Below are positions 1 to 7,847 of a stretch of 64,000 bases of DNA, in pieces (position 1 is the stretch's first letter; every line of letters begins with the position of its first letter). The DNA comes from Phycisphaerae bacterium (GTDB lineage: Bacteria; Planctomycetota; Phycisphaerae; SM23-33), in assembly GCA_030745875.1 (NCBI GenBank), contig JASLNT010000017.1, forward strand, positions 36,756 to 100,755. Reading direction: 5' to 3'. Under the pieces are notes generated by a model. That model ran no database searches. It was given only the letters and a program-made list of their open reading frames with translations, and was not told the origin of the DNA. The position numbers and the translations under genes were made by a program.

Positions 1-202
1 ACAACACGCGGTCTTTCCCGCTCCAGGCCTGTGTCCCCCAGCCGCGGGCTCCGTTGGCGACCTTGTCCTCGAAGGAAAAGTTCGGCAGGAGGTTTGGGGC
101 TTTGTCGGCGCCCTTGGCGGGCTCCGCCTGAGAGGAGACGAGCACCGCTAGAGCGATCACTGCCGGAGTCAGAACCTTATGTATGCGTACGCGAATGTCC
201 AT
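1..202 (-). CDS. Exported protein, N-terminal part only (runs off the left edge)
   Basis: A minus-strand frame is open from an ATG at 200-202 to the window edge. It is preceded by a good ribosome binding site (GAGGAG, about 8 bases upstream). The first ~25 residues form a Sec signal: a basic start (MDIRVRIHK), then a hydrophobic stretch ending in SSQA. The mature part begins AKGADKAPNLLPNFSFED, a pattern common at the start of carbohydrate-binding or beta-sandwich modules of exported Planctomycetota enzymes. Only about 67 residues are visible, so the function cannot be named. Signal peptide and start are seen; the link to polysaccharide binding is inference. Confidence 0.7.
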   Translation of the reverse strand, partial: MDIRVRIHKVLTPAVIALAVLVSSQAEPAKGADKAPNLLPNFSFEDKVANGARGWGTQAWSGKDRVL

Positions 203-342
203 ACGGAAATACTCCTCTCACTGTCGATACCGCTACAACCAAGTAACGTCCTTCGGCGGGCGGTATTACGGTGATTCGCCAAAGCCGGAACACTTCATGA
301 TACCATATTCTCGCGGCTTGAGAAACTCGATCCGAGATACGC

Positions 343-372
343 TTGACTCCACCGCGCCTCAAGCGGGATACT
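343..372 (+). promoter_or_regulatory. Possible sigma-70-type promoter for the first sulfatase
   Basis: TTGACT (343-348), an 18-base spacer and GATACT (367-372) lie about 50 bases upstream of the sulfatase ATG at 422. The -35 box is strong and the -10 box is partial. Confidence 0.4.
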
Positions 373-421
373 CCTGCGAAGAGTCGTCCTTGGGTATCGA
401 ACAGAATAGGGAAGTAATTTC

Positions 422-1903
422 ATGAATACAACCCGTCGAGAGTTCCTGAAAGTTATCGGAGCCGGGGCGTGTTTTACCGCCGCCCGAGCCGCCTCCAGCG
501 CCGCCGTTGCAAAGAAGCCCAATATCGTCCTGTGCATGGCCGATGATCAGGGTTGGGGCGACATGGCGTACTACGGGCACAAAGTGCTCAAGACTCCAAA
601 CTTTGACGCGATGGCTGCCGAAACGCTGCGTTTCGACCGTTTTTATGCAGCCGCCCCGGTATGCTCCCCAACTCGAGGCAGCGTAATGACCGGACGCCAC
701 CCAAACCGTTTCGCGTGCTTCAAGTGGGGCCATTCGCTCCGCCCGCAGGAAGTTACCGTCGCCGAGGCATTGAAGACCGCCGGATACGTCACCGGTCATT
801 TTGGCAAATGGCATCTGGGGTCGATTCACAAGGACAGTCAGGTCAGCCCGGGCGGCAGCGGTTTCGATGAGTGGTTATCGGCGGCGAATTTCTTCGACAA
901 TGATCCCATCCTCAGTCGCAACGGCGTGGCAGTCCAGACCAAAGGCGAAAGCTCGATGGTCACTGTCGACGCAGCGATAGAATTCATCCGCAAGCACGCC
1001 AAGAGTTCAAAACCGTTCCTGGCTGTTGTGTGGTTCGGTTCTCCGCACGGTCCGCACCGGGCGATCGAAAAAGACCGCGCCGCTTACGCCGACCAATCCA
1101 AAGGGTTGCAGAACTTCCTTGGCGAGATTACGGGCATGGACCGCGCGTTCGGCAAGCTTCGCAAGGAACTTGCCAACTCGGGCCTTCGCGACAATACGAT
1201 CCTGTGGTATTGCAGCGATAACGGCGGCCTGCCGCGTGTCGGTTCGACCGGCGGGCGGGCCAATAAGGGCTCGACGTACGATGGTGGTCTGCGAGTACCT
1301 GCGATCATGGAATGGCCCTCGCGAATCGCCAAGCCGCGAATCACCAACGTGCCCTGCAACACTTCGGACATATACCCCACGCTACTCGAAATAGCCGGCG
1401 TGAAGATCAAGAATCAGCCCCCGCTCGACGGGATCAGTCTGGTCGGCCTGATTGACGGGAAAATGAAATCCCGCCCCAGACCGATGGGTTTCTGGGACTA
1501 TCCCGCCGGCGGCAAGGGCGTAAGAAGCGACAAGATCCTAGCTGACCTTCTCAAAGCGCAGAAAGAGGGCAGGGAGATCACCGACCCGGCCGTAATCCGC
1601 CCCGACGCGGGCAAAATCACACAGCAGTATCCCGAAGACAGTTTTCCCGGCAGGGCGGCATGGCTGGACTGGCCTTGGAAACTCCACCGCATCCAGAGCG
1701 GCCGCAAGAGCAGGAAGAAAGCCGATACCAAAGCCCCCGCTCCGGGGGGCGTGAAACTCGAACTGTACAATCTCGCCGAAGATCCCATGGAGGCCAAGAA
1801 CCTTGTCGACCAGCACGGCGATCGTGCTAAACCCATGCTGGCTGCACTCGAAAGGTGGCTGGCTTCGGTGGTCCGCAGCCTGAACGGCAAGGACTACCAG
1901 TAA
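422..1903 (+). CDS. Arylsulfatase A-like sulfatase, Tat-exported
   Basis: A 493-residue type I sulfatase that should hydrolyse sulfate esters, probably on sugars, in the periplasm. The N-terminus carries a twin-arginine signal (TTRREFLKVIG) and a hydrophobic Ala-rich stretch. The metal-binding start PNIVLCMADDQGWGD is at 33-47. The C-x-P-x-R motif (CSPTR, Cys81-Arg85), whose Cys becomes formylglycine, is followed by GSVMTGRHPNR. Later sulfatase landmarks include HFGKWHLG and YCSDNGG. The C-terminal part carries LYNLAEDPMEAKNL, usual for this family. It is convergent with a second sulfatase 22 bases away. No sulfatase maturase is in the window, so activation depends on a gene elsewhere. Substrate is unknown. 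Confidence 0.95.
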   Translation: MNTTRREFLKVIGAGACFTAARAASSAAVAKKPNIVLCMADDQGWGDMAYYGHKVLKTPNFDAMAAETLRFDRFYAAAPVCSPTRGSVMTGRHPNRFACFKWGHSLRPQEVTVAEALKTAGYVTGHFGKWHLGSIHKDSQVSPGGSGFDEWLSAANFFDNDPILSRNGVAVQTKGESSMVTVDAAIEFIRKHAKSSKPFLAVVWFGSPHGPHRAIEKDRAAYADQSKGLQNFLGEITGMDRAFGKLRKELANSGLRDNTILWYCSDNGGLPRVGSTGGRANKGSTYDGGLRVPAIMEWPSRIAKPRITNVPCNTSDIYPTLLEIAGVKIKNQPPLDGISLVGLIDGKMKSRPRPMGFWDYPAGGKGVRSDKILADLLKAQKEGREITDPAVIRPDAGKITQQYPEDSFPGRAAWLDWPWKLHRIQSGRKSRKKADTKAPAPGGVKLELYNLAEDPMEAKNLVDQHGDRAKPMLAALERWLASVVRSLNGKDYQ

Positions 1904-1925
1904 ACGTTCGCCCGACGTTGAGCGG

Positions 1926-3449
1926 TTACTTCCTGGACCGCGTTCCGCCCGAACGCAGTGGATTGGCGGTATCTTTGAATTCGTTCCGCAAGTCGCCCAA
2001 CTGCTTCTCCAGGCGGGATATGACCGTTTTGTATTCCGGATTGGCGTGCTGGTTGGTCAGTTCGTCGGGATCTTTCTGCAGGTCATAGAATTCCCAGCAG
2101 GCCTTGGGATCCTTCCGCCCGTCGCGCATCAGGCCGTAGTAGAAGATCAGTTTGTACCTGCCCGTCCGGATGCCGTAATGGCTCGGACGCGGTTTCTGGT
2201 GCGACCAGTAGTGGTAGTACATTGCCTTGCGCCAGTCGGCGGGTGTGTGGCCTTTCAGGTTGGCGCGAAATGAGCGTCCTTGCATGGCGGAGGGAATGTC
2301 GGCCGACGCGTAGTCGAGCATTAACTCGGCAAAATCGATATTGAGCACGATGTCGTCGACCACCGTGCCGCCCTTGATCTCGCTTGGGTAGCGGATCACG
2401 AACGGCATGCGGAGCGACTCCTCAAGCATCAGACGCTTGTCGAACAGGTTGTGCTCGCCCAGGAAGTAACCCTGGTCGGACGTGTAGATCACCACGGTGT
2501 TGTCGGTCTGACCGGTCTTGTCGAGGTGCTTGAGCAGCCTGCCTATATTCTCATCGATGCCCGCGACGGTTCGGAGGTAGTCCTTCATGAACTTCTGGTA
2601 CGTTGCTTTGCGAGCGGCGGGGGGGTCCAGGTTCGACACGTCGAGTTTCGGCGGGGCGTATCGCCTGGGGTTCTTCAGGTAGCGTTGTTTGAGCGTCTCC
2701 AACGGCCAGCCTTCAATCACCGTTCCCTTGGGGCTCGCGGGCTCCATCAGATCTTTGGGTAGGGGAAGGTCTTCGTTTGCGTATAGTTTTCGGTAGCGGC
2801 CGTGTGAGTAGAACGGTTCGTGAACGGCTTTGAAGTGGCACATCAGGCAGAACGGTTTGTTCTTGGCTTTGCGTTCCGAGAGCCACTTGAGGGCCTGACC
2901 GGTGATGACGTCTGTTGAGTGCCCCGTGTGCTTGCGCCCGCCGCGGAGCCAATCGGCGCCGGTTTGGAACATCGTCGGGTTATGGTACGATCCCTGTCCG
3001 CGGAGAACGTTGTAGTAGTCGAATCCGGAGGGTTGCTTCTTGAGGTGCCATTTCCCGATGACCGCGGTCTCGTATCCGGCGATTTGGAGTTGTTTTGCCA
3101 CGTTGTCGGCCTTGGGGTCCAGGCCCTCACGCAGCGTCTTGACGCCGTTGATATGGCTGTACTGGCCGGTGAGTATGCTCCCGCGGCTTGGCACGCAGAT
3201 GGAGTTTGTACAGAAGCAGTTTTTCAGCAGTGCTCCTTCGGCGGCGATGCGGTCGATGTTCTTCGTCCTGGCGTGTTTGCTCAGACGCAGACCGTAGCAT
3301 CCCCACGTTTGGGAAGTATGGTCGTCGGCCATTATGAACAATATGTTGGGACGCTTTGGCTTGTTGCTTTGATCGCTTCGGGCCGGACACGCCCGCGATA
3401 AAGCCAAGGCCGACAACCCCGCAGTGCGGATGAAGTTGCGTCGTCTCAT
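1926..3449 (-). CDS. Sulfatase (second, distinct subfamily), exported
   Basis: A 507-residue sulfatase starting MRRRNFIRTAGLSALAL, a Tat-like signal. PNILFIMADDHTSQTWGCYG (34-53) gives the metal-binding Asp pair. The formylglycine motif is CVPSR (Cys85-Arg89) followed by GSILTGQYSHINGV. GKWHLKK and YTSDQGYFLGEH are further active-site landmarks. The C-terminus has the EFYDLQKDPDELTNQ signature. Its sequence differs clearly from the neighbouring sulfatase (H-T-S-Q-T-W-G rather than Q-G-W-G), so the two probably act on different sulfate positions or polymers. A good length match to the family makes a complete gene likely. Confidence 0.95.
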   Translation of the reverse strand: MRRRNFIRTAGLSALALSRACPARSDQSNKPKRPNILFIMADDHTSQTWGCYGLRLSKHARTKNIDRIAAEGALLKNCFCTNSICVPSRGSILTGQYSHINGVKTLREGLDPKADNVAKQLQIAGYETAVIGKWHLKKQPSGFDYYNVLRGQGSYHNPTMFQTGADWLRGGRKHTGHSTDVITGQALKWLSERKAKNKPFCLMCHFKAVHEPFYSHGRYRKLYANEDLPLPKDLMEPASPKGTVIEGWPLETLKQRYLKNPRRYAPPKLDVSNLDPPAARKATYQKFMKDYLRTVAGIDENIGRLLKHLDKTGQTDNTVVIYTSDQGYFLGEHNLFDKRLMLEESLRMPFVIRYPSEIKGGTVVDDIVLNIDFAELMLDYASADIPSAMQGRSFRANLKGHTPADWRKAMYYHYWSHQKPRPSHYGIRTGRYKLIFYYGLMRDGRKDPKACWEFYDLQKDPDELTNQHANPEYKTVISRLEKQLGDLRNEFKDTANPLRSGGTRSRK

Positions 3450-3600
3450 ATCATTCCTTGTCGGTGATCGTTCTGTCCAGAAGGAGCTTTCAGCCCTATT
3501 GCCCGTCCCATGTGCGAGTTACGGTCCGGTCGGCGTTGCGGGTTTTCTTGACGTTCATCTTGCAGCGATACGCCGCCCGGAGTCGGTCACCTTCTATAAT

Positions 3601-3667
3601 GAACCGGCCGGGTGTGGAGCTGTTTTGCGAGTGAGCATTTCGCATAGCTGTCACCACCGGCCGGTTC
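3601..3667. repeat. 67-base inverted repeat / long hairpin downstream of the FIST pair
   Basis: Perfect 11-base arms GAACCGGCCGG (3601-3611) and CCGGCCGGTTC (3657-3667). The interior also has matched segments AGCT/AGCT and TGCGA/TCGCA around a nine-base loop, so the element can fold into one long, interrupted hairpin. It lies about 30 bases past the stop of the minus-strand FIST gene. No T-run follows on either side, so it is not a classical intrinsic terminator. It may be a 3' stabiliser, a structured RNA or a dispersed repeat. The rest of 3450-3696 shows no convincing gene. Confidence 0.6.
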
Positions 3668-3696
3668 GAGCGTCGTTTAGCGGTCATCCGACTCCG

Positions 3697-4716
3697 CTAT
3701 TTGTTTATCAGTGCACAGGCTGAGATATGGTATCCCACGCCCTTTGAGGGCTGGCCGCAAGCCTTGGGACCCATCTCGCCGCTTCCGTAGAAACCGATCA
3801 GCGGCATCTTCGTTCCAACTACTTTCTGCATTGCTTTCAACTCTTCGGGGCGGTCCTTGCCCATCCGGCCTCGCCTTCCTCCGCAGTCAAATGCGAAGAC
3901 CATCGCGGTGTGCTTGAGGTTCTTGCCTACGGCGTCTTTGAACGCCTGACCCGCCGCTGCGACCAGAGGATTGGCGTGTATTTCGGCCGGGCCTTTGTTC
4001 AGCGTCGAGCAGCCGACAAGGAAGTTGCCGGTGATCAGGATGCCGATGTTCTTGCCCTTACCGGCGGTCTTGCCCTTGCAGTAGGTCATTCCGCCCATCG
4101 CCGCTCCGCCGACTACCGGGATACTGTCGCCGATAATGCTGGAGATGCCCTTGACGACCTTGTCGTTGGACGGTACGTGGCAGTCGCCTATAAGTATGAC
4201 AACTTTTCCGCTGGCTTTTACTTCCGAGGCCTTCTTGAGGCCTTCGCCGATCTTCTTACCTGCCGCGGAGAGATCCTTGTCGGCGGCCAGTACGGGCGTG
4301 ACAGCGATGTCGCCGCCCAGCGCCAATACCGACACCGTGCCCGCATTGCCTTCTTCGGTTATGGTGTTGTATCCGCCGCAGCCGTAAACGAGGTTTGCGT
4401 CAAACACCGACGTTACGCCTTCCAGGGCCTTGGCCTGGTCGAACTTCTTGGCCATTCCGAAGACCAACACCAGTTTGGGCTTGGTCTTTCCGATGTTCTT
4501 CTTGGCTTTGGTCGCCGCTTCAACGCCTGCTTTCTGGGCGTCTTCAAGCGCCGAATAGCCCGTGCCCGCCGACACCGCGTGTGAGTGTGCGCCCGCCTTG
4601 CCCGCTGCTCCGCAGGATCCGCATGCCGACTCCGCCGGCTGGGCGGTAAGCGTGAGCACCATCGCCAGCATAAGACACGCGGCGATTCCGCTAAGGATAA
4701 TTCTTTGCAACTTCAT
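3697..4716 (-). CDS. Exported FIST-domain protein
   Basis: 339 residues. A Sec signal occupies about 1-31 (hydrophobic core IAACLMLAMVLTL, cleavage after AESA), then a CGSCG motif. The body matches the FIST_N/FIST_C architecture: a segment with KPKLVLVFG and LVYGCGGYNTITEEGN near 80-125, and a C-terminal MPLIGFYGSGEMGP like the FIST_C core (GFYxxGEI). FIST domains are known as ligand-sensing input modules in bacterial signal transduction, usually cytoplasmic. Here there is no output domain and the protein is exported. It is the second gene of a pair, 37 bases after a related lipoprotein. Binding of a small molecule is inference. Confidence 0.75.
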   Translation of the reverse strand: MKLQRIILSGIAACLMLAMVLTLTAQPAESACGSCGAAGKAGAHSHAVSAGTGYSALEDAQKAGVEAATKAKKNIGKTKPKLVLVFGMAKKFDQAKALEGVTSVFDANLVYGCGGYNTITEEGNAGTVSVLALGGDIAVTPVLAADKDLSAAGKKIGEGLKKASEVKASGKVVILIGDCHVPSNDKVVKGISSIIGDSIPVVGGAAMGGMTYCKGKTAGKGKNIGILITGNFLVGCSTLNKGPAEIHANPLVAAAGQAFKDAVGKNLKHTAMVFAFDCGGRRGRMGKDRPEELKAMQKVVGTKMPLIGFYGSGEMGPKACGQPSKGVGYHISACALINK

Positions 4717-4753
4717 GATACTGTCCTTTCAAAAACGATTTCTGAGGTCGGCG

Positions 4754-6205
4754 TTACTTCGTGATGCCGACCATGTTCGACACGAATGTATGCTGCTGGT
4801 ACTGGTGATTCATGCCCTGGTAGTCGCCCTGAATCCGTCCGAGTTCGCCCCAGGCGTAGAATCCGAAGATCGGGACGCCCTTGCCCAATGCGGGCAGGAC
4901 TGCTTCCTTGATCTCGTCGTCATTACCGTCGCGGAAGGTCCTCAGACGCATACCGCGCGCACAGCAGTTACTCATCATCAACAGGGAAGGCTCGGTTGAC
5001 GCCGCTTTCGCCGCCGCCACCGATTCGGTCACCGCCGCCTTAGCCGAAGCTACGATCGGCTCGGGCTTCTTCTGACAGGCCAGGCAGAACACCTTCGTGC
5101 CCTTGACAACCGGAGCTACGAATGCAAGCGAACCATCTGGCGCGTCGACCGCCTTGTCGTCCTTGTCTTTTCCGTCCTTGACCCAGTTGAGGATCATACG
5201 CGTGTAGTTCTTTCCGTTGCCCAGATCGACGCCGATTGGGTGCAGGAAGTCGCTGGTCAGTTCATCTTCGGCTTTCATGCCCGTCATTGTGCGGTACACG
5301 GTTTCGGCGGGCTTGCCGTCAAGTTCGACTATCCACTTGCCGTTGGTCTTGGTCACTTCGGCGGTCTTGGATGAGGGGGTGAATTCGTTGGCGTGGTTTC
5401 CGAAGTTGGCGATCGGTCCGCCGATTCCCAGCGTCACCACGTGCCCTTTGAGAGCCTGACCGTTGATAAACTGCTTACCGGCCAATCCGCCCGCAGACGC
5501 CATGTCGTCAGGCATCGAATTCCCGCCGAACAGCGTTGTGCCCTTTGGCGCGCCGGTCAGGGCGCCCTTTATGAAATCTTCGACACTGACGCCTTCCTTG
5601 GTCTCGAAACTAAGTCGCATCTCAGCCAACGCCAGGATGACCTTGAGGTTCTTCACGTCCTTGACGATAGCCGCCACTCCCTTGCCCGTGGCCAGGCGAT
5701 CGTCGTCGATTGCGACCTTGCCCACGGCCGCCGAGGCCTGCTTGCCTCCGATGGCCAGAACTGCAACTGCGTCTTTCAGCAGCGTTCCACCATTGGTCAG
5801 GCATCGTGCGCGGCAGCCGATGTTGGGCACGCCGGCGCAGACCTTGTTAACGGTGGTCGCCACGAGATCTTCGGCTTTGAGGTCGGCTTTGCAGGCGGTT
5901 GCCTGTGACGACTCATCAGGCTTGAAGTCCGGGTCCTGGTAGTATGTGTAGAATGCGACGGCTTTTGCTTTTCCGTCGATGGCTCCGAGGGCTGCGGTTG
6001 CAGCTTTTTCAGCCGCTGACCCCGCGCCTTCCGAGCACGACGACCAGGCCACTGCGAATTGAATCGTGTCGGGCGAACCGGACGTTGCAACATCAGTCAT
6101 CTTTACTCCCTTGGCGTCACAGTCTTTCTTGGCGAGATTCACCTTTAATGCGTCGCAACCTGCGACGAGCATTCCGGCTGTTACGAGCAATACCAGTTTC
6201 TTCAT
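4754..6205 (-). CDS. FIST-domain lipoprotein
   Basis: 483 residues beginning MKKLVLLVTAGMLVAGC, a lipoprotein signal with lipobox VAGC (Cys17). The rest reads as FIST_N plus FIST_C: ALTGAPKGTTLFGGNSMPDD and a GHVVTLGIGG strand in the middle, TVYRTMTGM and LHPIGVDLG, and the end VPIFGFYAWGELGRIQG followed by an HQYQQHTFV segment. That ending is the classic FIST_C close. An internal Ala/Lys/Ser linker (near 395-415) separates the last part. Two paired-Cys motifs (CLAC, NCC) could bind metal or form disulfides. It probably forms an operon with the following FIST protein. An extracytoplasmic sensor or scavenger role is inference. Confidence 0.8.
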   Translation of the reverse strand: MKKLVLLVTAGMLVAGCDALKVNLAKKDCDAKGVKMTDVATSGSPDTIQFAVAWSSCSEGAGSAAEKAATAALGAIDGKAKAVAFYTYYQDPDFKPDESSQATACKADLKAEDLVATTVNKVCAGVPNIGCRARCLTNGGTLLKDAVAVLAIGGKQASAAVGKVAIDDDRLATGKGVAAIVKDVKNLKVILALAEMRLSFETKEGVSVEDFIKGALTGAPKGTTLFGGNSMPDDMASAGGLAGKQFINGQALKGHVVTLGIGGPIANFGNHANEFTPSSKTAEVTKTNGKWIVELDGKPAETVYRTMTGMKAEDELTSDFLHPIGVDLGNGKNYTRMILNWVKDGKDKDDKAVDAPDGSLAFVAPVVKGTKVFCLACQKKPEPIVASAKAAVTESVAAAKAASTEPSLLMMSNCCARGMRLRTFRDGNDDEIKEAVLPALGKGVPIFGFYAWGELGRIQGDYQGMNHQYQQHTFVSNMVGITK

Positions 6206-6256
6206 GCTGCTCTCCTTTGCACATTGTTCAAAGTGAAATTCATGATGCGCTAATTG

Positions 6257-7708
6257 TTATTCGTCCAACACCAGCGAAACGTATTTGGCTTCCAGATATT
6301 CCAGTATTCCTTCTCGTCCGCCCTCACGGCCGATGCCGCTTTGCTTCAAGCCGCCAAACGGGCTGAGCACAGTCGCGGGCGAAAAATCGCCAACCGAGAT
6401 AATTCCCGCATCCATTTCTTCCGAGGCGCGGATGGCGGTGGTGAAGTTGCGAGTCGCGATGTACCCCGCCAGTGCGTATTCCGAATCGTTGGCTAGCGCG
6501 ATTGCTTCATCGTACGTCTTGAACGGGATAATCGGCATGATGGGGCAGAAAGGCTCTTCCTGCATGAGTTCCATGTCATTGGTGATGTTGGTCATGACCG
6601 TCGGCTGGACGAAGTAGCCCTTGTCGAAACCTTCGGGCCTCCCGCCGCCTGAGAGTATCTTCGCGCCCTTGCTGCGGGCGTCTTCAATCAGTCGCAGCGT
6701 TTTTTCCAGGTGGTTGGGCTCTGCAATCGGGCCCATTGTTACGCCTTCGTCCATTCCGTCTCCGATGACTATGGCCTCGGCCTGGGCGACCGCTTCGGCG
6801 CAGAATTCGTCGTAGATATCCTCCTGCACGTAGAACCGGCTGGCGGAAATGCACGACTGCCCGCAGTTGCGGAACTTGCTGAGGGCCGCCAGTTTGGCTG
6901 CGGTTTTCCCACCGAAATCTGCGAACGCCAGGAACGGTGCGTGCCCGCCCAGTTCGATGCCGATTTTCTTAACGTGGTCCGCCGACCGCTGCATGATCTC
7001 CTTGCCTATTTCCGTGGAGCCCGAGAAGCTGATCTGGCGGACGCGAGTGTCGCTGTAAAACGCCTCCATACACTCACCGGCCGGCCCGATCACCAGATTC
7101 GCCACACCTGCCGGTATGCCCGCATCTTCGATGATTTCGAACAGTTTTATCAGGCTCAGGGGCGTTTGGGTTGACGGACGGCAGACACATGTGCATCCCG
7201 CCGCCAACGCCGGGGCGATCTTGCGCCCCTGCAGGAACAGTGGAAAGTTCCAGGGCGATATCATCGCGCACACGCCGATGGGCTGGTGGAAGTGGAACAG
7301 GCGTTTGTTGCTGAAGTGCGACGGGACGATCTCACCGTAAACGCGCGTGCCTTCTTCGGCGTACCATTCGAAGAACGTGGCGTTGGCCAGCACCTCGAGA
7401 CGTGCTTCAGCCAGAGGCTTGCCCTGCTCGAGCGTTAGTGCGACCGCGACATCTTCGACACGCTCGCGGATCAGGCTGGCGACTTTCCGCAACGGTATTT
7501 CACGCTCGTAGGGCGTCAGCGCCCGCCAGGCGGCCGCCGCGTTCGATGCGGCCTCCACCGCACGCTCGGTGTCGGACCGGTCGCAGTAGTCTATCTGACA
7601 CACCGCCTCTTCGGTTGCGGGGTTGATAACGTCTATTGTTTGACCGGACTGGGTTTTGGACCACTTCCCGTCAATGTAAAGTGAACCGCGGAGTTGAGGA
7701 ACCGCCAT
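6257..7708 (-). CDS. NAD(P)-dependent aldehyde dehydrogenase (succinate-semialdehyde dehydrogenase-like)
   Basis: A 483-residue cytoplasmic ALDH superfamily member, full length for the family. Visible residues: the oxyanion Asn in SPWNFP (Asn154), NAD-site GSTEIG (230-235), catalytic base Glu252 in ELGGHAPF, and nucleophile Cys286 in NCGQSC. The C-terminal EEPFCPIMPI and PFGGLKQSGIGREGG match the GabD branch. One oddity is that the coenzyme-binding Lys of the usual KPAEQTP stretch is Arg (CRPSTQTP, Arg178). The aldehyde substrate cannot be told from sequence; lactaldehyde, glycolaldehyde or succinic semialdehyde are all possible in a sugar-degrading cell. A good promoter lies just upstream. 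Confidence 0.92.
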   Translation of the reverse strand: MAVPQLRGSLYIDGKWSKTQSGQTIDVINPATEEAVCQIDYCDRSDTERAVEAASNAAAAWRALTPYEREIPLRKVASLIRERVEDVAVALTLEQGKPLAEARLEVLANATFFEWYAEEGTRVYGEIVPSHFSNKRLFHFHQPIGVCAMISPWNFPLFLQGRKIAPALAAGCTCVCRPSTQTPLSLIKLFEIIEDAGIPAGVANLVIGPAGECMEAFYSDTRVRQISFSGSTEIGKEIMQRSADHVKKIGIELGGHAPFLAFADFGGKTAAKLAALSKFRNCGQSCISASRFYVQEDIYDEFCAEAVAQAEAIVIGDGMDEGVTMGPIAEPNHLEKTLRLIEDARSKGAKILSGGGRPEGFDKGYFVQPTVMTNITNDMELMQEEPFCPIMPIIPFKTYDEAIALANDSEYALAGYIATRNFTTAIRASEEMDAGIISVGDFSPATVLSPFGGLKQSGIGREGGREGILEYLEAKYVSLVLDE

Positions 7709-7771
7709 CTATAGCTCTCCTGTCGTAAAACGTTGTACGAGCCGCCGGACGCACCAGCGGCCGGGCCGCGC

Positions 7772-7801
7772 ATTATACGAGCGATTCGTCAACAGCATCA
7801 A
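7772..7801 (-). promoter_or_regulatory. Promoter for the aldehyde dehydrogenase gene
   Basis: Read on the minus strand: TTGATG (7796-7801), an 18-base spacer, and a perfect TATAAT (7772-7777), about 60 bases before the ATG at 7708. Confidence 0.6.
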
Positions 7802-7847
7802 GGTCCGTTTGCAGAAATGTCGGAGCATACGGTTTCTGGCGTGTTTC

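Noticed and set aside
3496..3687. 63-residue minus-strand frame just after the FIST stop
   Set aside because: Begins near a CGGAG and could be translated, but it contains the long hairpin and shows no family pattern or composition of a real gene. Kept only as a doubtful possibility.
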